From NCBI GenBank assembly GCA_019279435.1, contig JAAALK010000287.1, forward strand, positions 80,975,886 through 81,039,885: 64,000 bases of DNA. Direction: 5' to 3'. The notes beneath the pieces are model-generated. The model made no database searches. It saw only the letters and a list, made by a program, of their open reading frames with translations, and had not been told where the DNA came from. Positions 19,816-31,100 of this stretch are shown piece after piece. Position 1 is the stretch's first letter. Every line of letters begins with the position of its first letter. Origin of the DNA: Zizania palustris (taxonomy: Eukaryota; Streptophyta; Magnoliopsida; Poales; Poaceae). Made by a program: the position numbers and the translations under genes.

Positions 19816-22800
19816 TCAAGAGAAATTTTTGTCTAAGCCAAGATAAAAACTGAGACCCCTCTGACCTCTAGAGCTATTTCTAAGACTACCTCGGTCTTCG
19901 GAGCCCGGAGTCTTCAAAACATTCCTCTTGGTTCGAGTGCTTTTCTTCTTCGAAGCTCACAGTTTTTTCTGCTCCTCTTGAAGTTCAGCCCAGGACAAAA
20001 GTCTTTCGGAGCTAGCCTCTACTGGGTCTTCGACTTGGTACTCCGAGTTAGACCAATCTACGTATTCGGAGGACGAAGATGCTACTTCCTAATCCTCTTC
20101 CTTAATATAAGATAAGACTTCACGATGGACTTCGGGTGCTATTTCCCCTTGATCTCCCCGAGGAACAGAGAAGCGTGAGCATCGGTAGGGCCTTATGCCT
20201 TCGTGGACAGCCCACTGCTGGTGGATACCTTCGCTAGGCTCCAGTACTTCGAAGTCAAGTCCCGAAGTGCATAGCAAAACCTAAGAATAAACATCCAAAT
20301 AGATACTCCTCGTTTATAAACTTTTCATTCATTAATATAAAGGGCTTTACAAGTTTTTTTGTACATGCTTAAGCGCTCCATAAAGCTAAACCCGCGGGTC
20401 GGCTGGCGGAGCAGGCGGGGTCAGAGCCGGTGAAGTCGGAGCTGGAGGCTTTGTCTGAGCTTGCTTCTGCTGGCGAGCCTCATCGATCAAAGCTTTGGCT
20501 ACAGCTTTGTGGTCCGTTTTCCAGATTGCCCGAAAAGATTCCCAAGCAAAGGCTACATCCAGAGAAGGACGCAACAAGTCTTCATCGGCGAAGCCTGCAG
20601 GCGTTGAACCACCTACCGGAGCAACAGAAATCCCAAGGGCTTCGACATCACGAAGGACTCCGATTCCAGCTACCTGTCCAGAGATCTCTCCGTAGCGAAT
20701 CCCGGAGCCCTTCATCAACTTCGTTGTCGCTTGGATCATCTTCAACATCCGCTCGAGGGGCTCGCTCGCCGTAGCTGAAGATGAAGGGCACATCATGCAA
20801 AAATATTCCAAGGTACCCCGGAGGGTGTCCATGGTCTGTTCGGCCATGGTGGTGTGCTTCGTTTCCGCTGCCTCCAGTTTAGAAGCAGAAGCAGAGACTT
20901 CAGCAATTCTTGATAGCAGTGTGCTCTTCTGGGCCAGTTCTTGTTGGACTGAGTCTTGGAGTTCCACAAGTTCTGTGCTGGAATCTGCTACTGCTTGGCG
21001 AAGCTTCTCGACCTCCGCCTTAAGCACCACACACTCGGCTTCGATCTCTTGGACCGAAGCCTTGAGTGTAGTGTTGTTCTGTTGCTCAACCCGGAGTGCT
21101 TCGTCGGTGATAGCCCGGGCCCTCCTCTCCTCGAGGAGTTCCTCCTCAAGTTGCAGTGTTTTTTCCTCGGAGCCTTCCTTTTGAGCCGATTAGTTTCGAG
21201 CTTATTGGAAGTCGCTGGTGCTCTAGCAAGGATGAATTGCTGCAAAAAGCAAAGTAAGTACAAAGTAAATTCATTCATTAATTGAATACACTTGTTGTAT
21301 GTTGCATACCTAAAGGGCAACCCTTTCGAGGGCCAAATCTAGCTCCGGTGCTATGGCTTCGCTTAAGACAGAGACTAGTTTGGAGATCGCGACCTCTTGG
21401 CCTTTGTCTGCCAAGGGCTCCAGGAGCGTTCGGAGCCCTGTCCGTTGCTCCAAGACTGGAGCCAGTAGAGGAAGCCAAGACAGGGCCCGACGGTTGTCTA
21501 CAGCAGCCTCCTCCTCCGAATTGATCGCTGAGGGGTCGTTGGAGGATGGCGTCGCCGTCAAAGCAGGGAGGGGGCCAAAGCTCGTCATACTCTTTCCCCT
21601 CCCTAGTACAAAAACCGGAGCAGGTACTTCGGTTGGAGTAGATCCTCCTTCAACCGTTGCCCCCTTGTTTGGAATTACTTCACCCGAGATAGCTCCGGTC
21701 ATCGAAGCCACTGCACCAGCTGGAGCCTCAACTCCGAGTGAAGCCGAAGCTTCACCAGTGGTCTGAGCCATGCTGCTTCTCGACGCACCTACAAAAATTA
21801 ATATATTCATTGAGTATTTGTTGTATGGTAATCATTGCAGGAATAGCAACGACAAAGGCTTCGAAGTATACCTTCGTCCATGCCTTGGGGGAGAATTGTT
21901 GGGTCCTCCAGAACTTCGCACATTCGGAGATGTTCTTCGAGGTCATCACCCAAAGTTTGCTCCGGTGCAGTTGCTGTAGATGTCCCAATCTCTGGCACTA
22001 TTACTCCAGCCACGGGTGAGTTAGGAATTGCTAACCCAAGTTCTGAGCTGGCTGTGGCAGGCTCAGAGGAGTGTGCTGCATCAACTTCCGCAACTTCCCA
22101 AGGGGGGTCTCTGGCTACGGCTGGGGACTCGTCCTCGCTATCTTGCAAAAGATAGTCTTCAAGGGCCTTCCCCATCTGGACGTTGGAGTCTTTTTCTTCT
22201 GAGCCCTCCAAAGAGGAGCTCTGAATGTCCAGAGAGGAAGGCGAAGACACCGGAGATACTTGAGGAGGAGGCTTCGTTGTCTTCTTCCCCTTCTTGATTG
22301 GGGTCTTGGCGGCCTTTTTTGAGGGCTCGACGGTAGTTTTCCTCTTCCGAGGGGCCACTCCAGTTGAGTCGAAGTCTGGCAGAGGAGGAGGCTCCATCCC
22401 AAGAGCACTCCACACCCTGTTGAAGCGCTCCTAGCTTCCCACCAGCTCCACCCTTCGCTACTTCTCCACCACTGTAGGGGCTCTGACAACCCGTTCAGTC
22501 GCTCTTGCAATCTATTCCGGAGCTAGCGCTAAGGGAGCCGCTGAAAAGAGGTATCATTCCATTAAGTATGTTATGTTTTCTAATGTGTTAATGCAGAAAA
22601 TGCGAAGACTTACCTAGGCTTCGAAGCTTCCCCTCTGAAGCATTTTGAAATGCAATCGGCCAATCAGCTCCGAGAGGCGGGATCTGGAGGGCGATGAATT
22701 CCTCCACTAGATCCCGCTTGCTCATACGGCTGGCTATTAAAGAATGTAACCCAAGCTGCGTTTAAAGCAAGCTTGGATTCGGAGTAACCTCGGCCTCCTT

Positions 22801-23508
22801 CCGGTACCAGATTTCTTGAAGGGGCACTACGAGGCATGAATCCTCCCCGACTTCAGCGTAGAACCACCGGACGATCTAGTTGGTGTACTTCTGATCATTG
22901 ATGGCCTTTACCGGGAAATGCTGCGCGTACTCCTTCTGAAGTTGGAAGTTAACACTTCCGAACGCCGTTAACTTCTTGGTGTCTTCGGGTCCATCTTGTG
23001 GCTTCGTCTAGCAGGAAGCTTCGTGAGTAGCGGCGAAGACCTCCGATCTCCCTTCGCACCCTTCTGCCCGAAGGGCCCATTCAAAGACGGCTAGTCTTGC
23101 TATGGCGTTGGGGGACAACTGCGGCAAGGTAATGTGGAACATGTCGAGTACCTCTGCCAGGAAGTTGATCGCAGGAAGTCCCAGTCTGGCTTCGAAGAAA
23201 TCCTCGAAGACCACAACATCTACGCTCCATGGCCTCGGGGTCGTCTCTGTTCTAGGGACTCGAGTCATCATGCTGGGGCCTAGCTTCCCATTCATCGCTT
23301 CCTCGATGGAGTCAGCAATACACGTCGATTGCTCGAGGATGAAGCTTTGTGGCAATGGCTTCTTGCACGGTGGGCGGAGCTCCCCAGGGTTCTTTGGCCA
23401 AGAACTCCTCGCAGCCCCCAACATGGCCGCTGTTGCTGATGCCGCCCAGGCTTGCCTCTGCACCAGAGTTCCCACCATGGCCGGCACCGTTGTGCTGGTC
23501 CTCGCCAT
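19816..23508 (-). pseudogene. Antisense accessory gene (aORF) of element A, five exons
   Basis: The gene is transcribed opposite to the element. The deduced exons are 22614-23508, 21872-22540, 21310-21788, 20392-21239 and 19816-20280. The introns (73, 83, 70 and 111 bp) have GT...AG ends, the first with a perfect CTAG|GTAAGT donor and TTTTCAG acceptor. Exon 1 carries the domain called putative gypsy-type transposon (Transposase_28), with VVVFEDFFEARLGLPAIN and LPQLSPNAIARL. Exon 2 has a basic PRKRK...KKGKK segment, likely nuclear. Exon 4 has heptads and GIRYGEISGQVA. The C-terminus ends NFS. Stops (for example TAG at 23005-23007 at a Gln codon) make it a pseudogene. Gene content matches accessory genes known in Tat elements such as maize Grande. 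Confidence 0.8.
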
Positions 23509-23606
23509 TGGTTGGTTGCTCAGAAGGTGTGGGAAAGTTAGGAGGTTGAAGAAAGGAAGTTTAGAAGCAAAGCTCTGTAAAAAATTCCGATGAGCTTCTG
23601 CTCCCC

Positions 23607-23614
23607 TTTTTATA
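23607..23614 (-). promoter_or_regulatory. TATA box of the antisense gene in A
   Basis: On the minus strand GGCTATAAAAAGGGG lies about 100 bp before the ATG at 23508. Element E has TATAAATA at the equivalent distance before its own ATG. The remaining 23615-24000 shows no gene and would hold the promoter of this antisense unit. Confidence 0.7.
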
Positions 23615-24010
23615 GCCTTTTTGCTAGTTACTGCATTTCGAACATGCGTTCACATTGCAGGCTCAGCTTCTATCACTGACAGGTGGGACCAGGAGGTAAA
23701 ATGGTGTGAACCTGCGGTAAAGTTTTGACCGTTACTTTTTTCGGGATCCTAACGGCTACTTGAAGGGTAATGGCTCAAAATTAATGGCTCTTAACGATGC
23801 TTCCCCTCCACAACGGTTCATTTCCCTACGAAGCATTCACACAGGAGTCCCAGTTCGAAGCTTTCGTCGGACATACTTCGATGTCGAAGACACTTTGAAT
23901 AGCTGTAATACCTTCAAAATTTTCTAAGTCCCTGAATATGAAAATATTTCTTGCGTATACTGCTCTCCTACTATACATGTCAAATCAGAGAAGCGTATTC
24001 GAGGGGCTAC

Positions 24011-24503
24011 TATTGGGGGGAAATACTTCATCCCCAGGGCTATTAAGATTAAAAGGCAAAGACAATTTATGCAACTTTAGGACAGAATCTTGCCCCAAAG
24101 TTGATGAAGTTCTGAGCCGAAGCATCCTCCGAACCCCAGTTCAGAGGTACCCTCCGAAGACTCCATCTCTACAGTGGGAAACAACAAGACTGATGGGACA
24201 TCTACCTTATCTATCTTCTTCGAATACATTTTACTATTTTAGCCCTATTCGGGGTACCGAATAGTTTCCACTATGTCAGTTGTAATTGAGAGGTAAAGAG
24301 GTCTTTTCCTTAGAGTTTTTACCTATAAATACCCCCTTCTCACCATGTAATAGGCATCGAATACTCAGATATTCAATACACAACTTCAGAACTGCTTCGA
24401 GCTATTATCCTATTCGGAGGCTTGAGATAGTTCACATCACAAACTCATTGTTTGTTAGTTCTTAATCTTAGAGAACCTGTTAGCGTAATCTTTTACGCCA
24501 ACA
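24011..24503 (+). repeat. 3' LTR of element A (493 bp)
   Basis: It is preceded by the polypurine stretch GAGGGGCTAC (24001-24010). It starts TATTGGGGGG (E has TGTTGGGGG, so the terminal G has mutated) and ends CTTTTACGCCAACA. A TATA box, CTATAAATACCCCC, is at 24323-24336. The last 200 bp are very similar to E's LTR; the first half is much more diverged. It is followed directly by element C integrase sequence, so A is inserted in C. Confidence 0.9.
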
Positions 24504-24657
24504 ATCATAGCACTAGGGAAATTAGGAAATAAGTGGGAACGTCCATATATCATTCTACGTTTAGGACACCCTGGTTCTTTTAAGCAAGCTAATTTAGAAG
24601 GTGAAGAGTTAAAGCATGTCTGGCATGCGGAGCACCTGAAGCGATATTTTGCATAGG
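24504..24657 (+). pseudogene. integrase C-terminal fragment of element C
   Basis: Starting right after A's LTR it reads LGNKWERPYIILRLG, GSFKQANLEGEELKH and HAEHLKRYFA, then TAG. It lacks everything upstream. It is the same domain as 18760-18935 and 32568-32700 in A and E. Confidence 0.88.
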
Positions 24658-24839
24658 GGCTCCTTGTAATCATCTATAAATACCTTTTGAATAAATAAAG
24701 ATCATGGTTGAGATAATGCCTACCTCTCAAACACTCCCTACTTCTAGTGGACGCACTGGAGGAACAAAGTCGGTTGTGAGGGAAGTGTCATTCATTTGAA
24801 CCAATTTTACGGACTTTGAACCACCGGTTTGAAGGTTCC

Positions 24840-25080
24840 GATGAGGCAGGAAAGTCACAAAAAAATGGATTCCAAGACACCGGCTTGAAAGCATCCGTAA
24901 AAAGAGTCCAAGGCAATCAAATGCTATGGATTCCAAGCTCCGGCTTGAAAGCATCCGTAAAAAGAGTCCAAGGAGACCACTAAGCGGATTCCAAACCACC
25001 GGTTTGATAGCATCCGTAAAAAGAGCCGATGGAGGCCAAACAGAATAGACTTCGAGCTAATAGCTTGAAATGTTTGTAAA
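24840..25080 (+). repeat. ~60-bp tandem repeats in 3' region of element C
   Basis: GCATCCGTAAAAAGAG recurs at 24891, 24951 and 25010 (spacing 60 and 59), with CCGGCTTGAAA / CCGGTTTGATA between. A more degenerate unit follows to about 25080. The rest of 24658-25421 shows no gene. Confidence 0.85.
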
Positions 25081-25421
25081 AATGGTCCAATGCGATCATT
25101 TTTATCGGATGCTAAGGTATGCGAAAAAGAGTCCGAAGTGACTACATTCAAAAAGGTACTAAGTTAACAGTTTTCAGACTCCGAATTAAGTAGAGTCGAA
25201 GACATTTTCGAGGTCTTTAGTGACCATTGTTGACCTTAGTCAATCTTTAATACGATAAGTAGCTTTGAGCCTCCCAAATTGTGCTCCTAACTAATGTTAT
25301 CTTCATTGCGCGTAACCACATTCGACCAAATTTTGAAGTTGACTACACCCAAAGAGGGGCTGGGAAGTAGGGAGACAATTTTGAAACTTTAATCTTTATC
25401 ATTCAAACAGATTACAGTACA

Positions 25422-26838
25422 TCATGAAAAATCTGTGTCTATACCAAGAAGGAAACAAAGACCTCTTCGATCCCTTGAGCTACTGTTAAAACTAGTACGA
25501 CTTTGAAGGTGACTTGTTTTAGAGCTAGGAGTTTTAATAACGTTACGTTTAACCCTCTTTCCTCCTTTGGAAGCTCGGAAATCCTTCTGCTCTTGCTAAA
25601 GTTTGGCCCAGGTCCGATGTCATTCGGGGCTTCTTTCCCAGCTTCGAAGTTGTTCAGCGCTTTTTTCTACTTGCTCTTCGGCAGTTTTTTCTTCTTCAGA
25701 CCATTCATTGTCCTCAGAAGATGAAGTTTCTAAACTAACTTTTTTTCCTCCTTTTTAATATAAGATAATACGTCTTTACATATATCAGGCATAACTTCAC
25801 CGGAGCTTCCCCGAGGAATTGAAAATCGAGGGCGTTTGTGAGGTCTTAGAGCTTCGAAGGTAGCCCATAGTAGGCGAAGCTCTTCGTTAACATCTAGCAC
25901 TTCGAGATCATCCAAAAAAGGTTGGAAAGCCTAAAACCATTTCCAAATAAGTCTTTTCATTCATAAAGGATAAAAGCATATGTTTTTACATAATCAGGGC
26001 CCTAAGGAGAACTAGAACTTGGGGTCCGAAGGAGGCTGGCTGCTCGAAGGTTGCGACCGCACATGCTTTTGGCAAAGTCCTTCATCAATCCATGCATGGT
26101 CGCCGATCGGCCTTCAGCTCTCCAAGACGGTAAGAAGGCTTCCCAAGCTACAACCACGTCGACGGAAGGAGTTAATAGCTGGTCATCGTCGAAGTTGACA
26201 GGAGTTGCCTTTGGTTCTGGTGCTACGGATAGCCCTAATTCCTCATAGTAGCAAAGCAGTCCAAGAGTAGCTACTTGGCCGAAGATCTCTCCATACCTAA
26301 TACCCGCTATCTTCATAGTCTTCACTGCTACTTGGATCATCTTCAGTCTTCGCAGTAGAGGGACATCGCTAGTCAGAGGTAAAGTCCAAGAAATGCCAAA
26401 GTACTCCAGGACACCCCGAAGGTTGTCCATGGTTTCTAAAGCTACCTTCTCACACTTCGCCTTGTCTTCGGAGAAAGCAAGCTTCAATGTAGACAACTCG
26501 TCTGTCAAGGATGAGAGTCTAGCTGCCTCCGTAATCAAAGAATTATTTTGTCCGAGTAAGTCGTTGGCTCAGAGCTTGACCAGCTCAGCCCCTGCAGTTG
26601 CATGCTCCTTCCATAGCTTTTCCACTTCGGCCCAAAGCACGATCTGTTCAGCTTCGAGCTTGCAGTTGGCAGCCTCCAAGCCATGTCTGGCTTTCCTTTC
26701 TGCGGCCACCATTTCATCCAAGCTAGAGGTCTGTACCTCGGAGCTAACAAGACTCCCCTGAAGAGCCGTTATATTCTCCTTTAGTCGGTTACACTCCCGC
26801 TCATTTGATGTGGCCGCAGCTCGAGCCAAGACTATTTG
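25422..26838 (-). pseudogene. Antisense accessory gene of element C, 3' half
   Basis: Exon 4 (about 26838 down to about 26000) and exon 5 (25930-25422) remain. Exon 4 starts with LARAAATSNEREC after the acceptor TTCCTTCACAG, shows heptads and AGIRYGEIFGQVA. Exon 5 follows the acceptor GGTTTTAG at 25931 and ends GIDTDFS then TGA. The donor of the intron between them is not evident (no GTTTAG as in A and E). The 5' three exons are missing because copia fragment D replaced or split them inside the intron before exon 4. Confidence 0.72.
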
Positions 26839-26857
26839 CTGTGAAGGAAGAAAAGAG

Positions 26858-27217
26858 CTACCGCTTGGCGGTGCGAAGCACGTGGTGAAGCCTGAAAACG
26901 TGCGCACAGATATACTGCGAAGTGTATGTCTGGCCTCATAGCAGTCAAGTAGAGGAGGGAGCCAATCATGCTTCAAAACTCCTTCTGATATACGGCTTCT
27001 CCATCCTCATTAGGATCCAACGCTACAGATGTAGCCATTGGAGTGGCGAGTGGCTTCGCATCAGCCATGTTGAATTTCTTGAGCAGGTCCTTGGTGTACT
27101 TCATCTGAATGGATGAAGGTACCTTGTTTGCTTTGTTAATTTGCAACCCAAGGAAAAATGTTAGTTCACCCATCATGGACATCTCAAATTCCCTGCTCAT
27201 GACATCTGCAAACTCGG
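26858..27217 (-). mobile_element. Ty1/copia fragment D (reverse transcriptase/RNase H junction)
   Basis: On the minus strand the sequence reads VMSREFEMSMMGELTFFLG, YTKDLLKKFNMADAKP and then (in another frame after one shift) MIGSLLYLTAMRPDIHFAV. These are the classic C-terminal RT motifs of Ty1/copia. It ends near 26858 inside an intron of C's antisense gene and at 27217 by insertion of element E. No LTR is seen. The left end was placed from where similarity to C's acceptor stops, so it is good to about 10 bp. Confidence 0.85.
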
Positions 27218-27711
27218 TGTTGGCGTAAAAGATTACGCTAACAGATTTCTGAAGATTAGAAACTAACAAACGAAGTGTTTGCGAAGGAAACTATTCTAAG
27301 CCTCCGAAAGGATAATAACTTAGAATAATTTGATAGTGTGTATTGAATAACTTGTATTCTGTCCCTATTACAGGGTAAAACAGGGGGTATTTATAGGCCC
27401 AAACATTAAGGAAATACCTTTTTACCCCTCTATTACAACCGACATAGTGGAAACTATTCGGTACTCTTAAAAGGGCTAAAATGGTAAAAGACTAATCTAG
27501 TTAGAAAGAAGATAAGTCTTCCATCTTAGCTGGCAAAGAGGTTCCTGGAAGAGTCCATGTTCGAAGATGTACTCCGAACTAGAGCCCGTCATCATACTTT
27601 GAACTTGACTTGATGCATCTCCGAAATGATATATCAGACATCTTCGTCTTAATTACCAATCTTTATCTTGTTGCTGCGATAATCTGGAAGATGGAATATT
27701 TTCCCCCAACA
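27218..27711 (-). repeat. 3' LTR of element E (494 bp)
   Basis: On the minus strand it starts TGTTGGGGGAAAATATTCC and ends CTTTTACGCCAACA, with TATAAATA at 27388-27395 and the polypurine stretch CGAGGGGCTAC just upstream (27712-27722). The 27723-28031 stretch upstream holds no gene and would be shared promoter and 3' region. Confidence 0.92.
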
Positions 27712-28031
27712 GTAGCCCCTCGAATACGCTTCTCGGTTAAATCTGTGATGTTAGGGAAGCAGTATACGCAAGGAAACATATCCATATGCAGGGATTAGCA
27801 GACTTAATACACCTCCGAAATGTATAGAGATGCGAACTTGAAATTATTTTCTAAATGAATTGCATTCGAAGTATTTTAGAATTAACTCGGGAAATCCGAA
27901 ATTCTTTTTAGACTTGGAAAAAAAATAGCCGTTGGCTTTTTCCTTCTGACGGAAGTTACGCAATGCGAAACGGAGTAATGGTCAAGAATGCGAAACGACA
28001 TAAGCAAACGGTAAAAAATTGGGGTATGGGC

Positions 28032-28039
28032 TATAAATA
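28032..28039 (+). promoter_or_regulatory. TATA box of the antisense gene in E
   Basis: GGCTATAAATAGAGGG lies 113 bp before the ATG at 28145, on the strand opposite to pol. It is a canonical plant TATA box; position and context match 23607-23614 in A. Confidence 0.78.
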
Positions 28040-28144
28040 GAGGGCCCGAACCTTTCGTGAGTACCTTTCCACCGCTTTCGTGCAAACAGACCAACTCTCG
28101 AGCCCTATCCTCCATTTTTCCTCCGAAGCAATCCATGAGATCTA

Positions 28145-31100
28145 ATGGCGAAAGCTAGCTTCAAGGGTCCTGGAGCGACTTCACCCTTGGCCCGGCAGCA
28201 AGCGGCAGCGGCGGCTGCGGCTGCATCATCGACGATGGCAACTCCAAATCCTTCAGTGGCGGTAATGGTGCCAATGAGTGGAAATCCCCAAAATGTCGGC
28301 CCCCAAGACCTCTTTCCGGCGTCGACGAAATATACGGACCAGTCTTATCAACTGGGGCCATCAACCTGCAGAAGGGAATCACTTGCGGCTGCAGTAGAAG
28401 GCAAAATTAGTTTAGGGGTGATGATTTGCAAACCTGGGAAGAAAATCATTCTGTCACCGAGACCCAGAGAAGTGGTTGTTTTCGAAGCCTTCTTCGAAGC
28501 TGGTTTGGGGCTTCAGGCGATCGACTTCTTAGCGGAGGTTTTAGACTTGTTCCACGTCACTCTCCCCCAACTTTCTCTGAATGCGGTAGCGCGTCTTGCC
28601 ATCTTCGAATGGGTGTTGCGAGCCAAAGGTTGTGAAGGAAGGGTGGACATCTTCGCAGCATTACACAGAGCATCGTGCCAACCGAAGACCTTCGTAGGCC
28701 CCGGAGGTGAGAAGATAGTAGTAGCCTTCAGAAGTATTAACTTCAGACTCCGGGACAAATATGCTCTCCGGTTTCCTACCAAAGCCATCAATGCCAGATG
28801 GTATACTGATTGGATCTTGAGATGGTTTTATGCCGAAGTTGGGGCGAGCAACCGCCTAGCTGGATCTTTGCAAGAAATCCACTTCCGAAAGGAAGCCCTT
28901 GTGCATCCGGATCCGGGTCAGCTCGAAGCTCGCCTTAGCTTGCTTCAAAAGATCAGTCATCGGTTGAGCATGTGAGACTTAGCCGAAGAATTCCTCTGGC
29001 TTCAAATCCCTCCCTTGATGGCCAATCGGCCAATCACTTTCGAAGAGGATTCGGAAGTCGGTCTTCGGAAAATTTCTTCAACTTCTAGTCCTGCAGGTGA
29101 CTTCGAAAACAACATATTCTATGTATATGTATTCGAAGAATTAACAAACTTAACTCGTTTTTCAGCTTCTTCAGCCCCTATAACTTCGGAGCAAATCGTA
29201 CGAGCTTCGGAGAAGATTTTGGGCGTTCCAACTCCGACCGAGAAAGAATGAAGAATCAAATTGGTTGGTAGTTGGGAACGATCCTACCGAGTATGGGGGC
29301 TGCTCGAAGTTGTTCCGCCCCCTTTGATGGATTGGGTGCCTTCGGAGAAAGGGACCAAGAAGAGGAAAGCCGAAGCTGGAACTTCGAGCTCTGCCAAGAC
29401 TCCGGTCAAGAAGGTGGCTCGAAAGCCAAAAAATCCCGCGCCTTCGAGCCCAAGAGCTTCAATCTACGATTCTCAGGAGGATGAAGGCAGGTTGCTCGTG
29501 AGGCTAATTGACGAGGATGCAACCCAAAGAGCTGCACAAATTGACGAAACTGCGAGCGTGCCAGAGTCTCAAGAGAATCTTGAGCAAGTGAGGACTCTGG
29601 CTGCTCAAGAAGATTTACCTCAGGACGGAGCCCCTGTGGATGAAAGCGGAGTTGAAGTTACTGTTGCTTCGATTCCGGGCGAAGTAACAATGGTGGCTCA
29701 GGAAAATGCTCCGACAGTCGAAGATTTGACTGCTGACTCCGACGAAGACCTTGCCTTCGACCTGCCAAGCAGCCCAATGCTTACCTGCCGCCAAAATGTC
29801 GAAGGTAAACTTCGAATAATTCTTTTGTTCTTTTTTCCTGCAAAATTATACAATGTATAATACCTTTGCTTTTTCAGAGTCCACTTCCATGGAAGAGGTC
29901 CATCCCGAAGATACAATTCCTGGACCTTCGACAACTTTGGAGCCAACCACAGAAGCCGCTCAGATGGGGCCTGGAAAAGGCAAGGAAAAATGAACCCCCT
30001 CCCTGCTCCGAGCTCAGGATCAACTCCGTCTGAATCAACAAACGAGAGCCAATCTACTGAGGGCCAGTCTACTGGGGCTCCGAAGACCACATCTCAGCAC
30101 TCCGGGCCTTCGCCAAGCGAAGATGACCAGCAGGCCTTGAGCATGCTCCCCCTTCTAGCTCCTTTCCTGGAGCGAAGAACTGGGCTTTAGACTTTGCTCG
30201 AGTCTTTGGATCGAGCTAGTCGCGAAGTCGGGGAGACGGACTTAGTGGCTATCTTGAGCGAGGCGGAGAGTTCGGAGCTTAACGCTGCCATGGAACGCGC
30301 AGCATACCAGGTATGAAGTATCTGCAAAACAACATCAAATTATATACAAATAATTTCTTACCTTGGTTTTTTCTTTTCGCAGCAAACAGTCTTGGCCCGA
30401 GCTGCGAACATATCAAATGAACGTGGAATCGTTCACCTTCGAGAGGAAAATGCAACTCTTCAATGAAATCTCACTATCTCCGAAGGTCGAGTGGCTCATA
30501 TGGACAAAATGGTTTCAACGGAGCACAGGGCCAGTCAAATCTTGGAGGCTACGAACAAGGAGCTCGAAGCAAAAAAGATTGTGCTTCGAGCAGAAATTGA
30601 AAAGATGCGGGCGGAGCATGCTATTGCGAGGGCCAAGCTTGTTAGACTCCGAGAAGAAGCTAGCCAGCTACTGAATCAGAAGAATTCTCTGGCTACGGAG
30701 GCAACTAGGCTCTCTGGAGTAATAGGAGAGCTAACTTCGACGAAGGATGTGTTAATTGAAGATAAGCTGAAGTCTGAGAAGGTAGCTGCGGAGGTCATGG
30801 ACCAATTGTTAGGCGTTCTAGAGTACTTTGGTACTACTGGGATGCTTCCTTCGGATGACAACATCTCTCTGCTGCGCCGGTTGAAAAGGATCAAAAGAGC
30901 AGCGAAGCAAATGAAGACAGCAGGCATTCGGTACGGAGAAATCTCCGGACAAGTGGCTGCCGTCGGCATACTTCGTTACTACAAAGATTTGGGCCGATCA
31001 ATAACTCCGAGTGCAGGAGAGGGTCCCATTACCTTCGATGATGACCAGCTTCTTACTCCTTCCGAAGGTGTGGCCGTTGCTTGGAAAGCCTTTCAAACTT

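Larger units (their letters stand above)
24504..26857 (+). mobile_element. Tat element C fragment (host of A)
   Basis: It begins in the integrase tail (IIALGKLGNKWE), then carries the 3' repeats and the 3' part of the antisense gene, where it is cut by copia fragment D. Gag, most of pol and the LTRs are not present in the window. It is an independent copy: its integrase tail and repeats differ from those of A and E. Confidence 0.85.

Noticed and set aside
18936..24010. env-like gene between pol and 3' LTR of element A
   Set aside because: The coding sequence there is on the opposite strand, has introns and shows no signal peptide or membrane segments.
24840..25080. CRISPR-like regularly spaced repeats
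   Set aside because: Whole 60-bp units repeat without unique spacers, and the region is inside a plant retrotransposon.
26569..26976. A single 135-codon minus-strand protein across 26569-26976
   Set aside because: It is an artificial fusion of copia D in a wrong frame with the intron and exon 4 of C's antisense gene.
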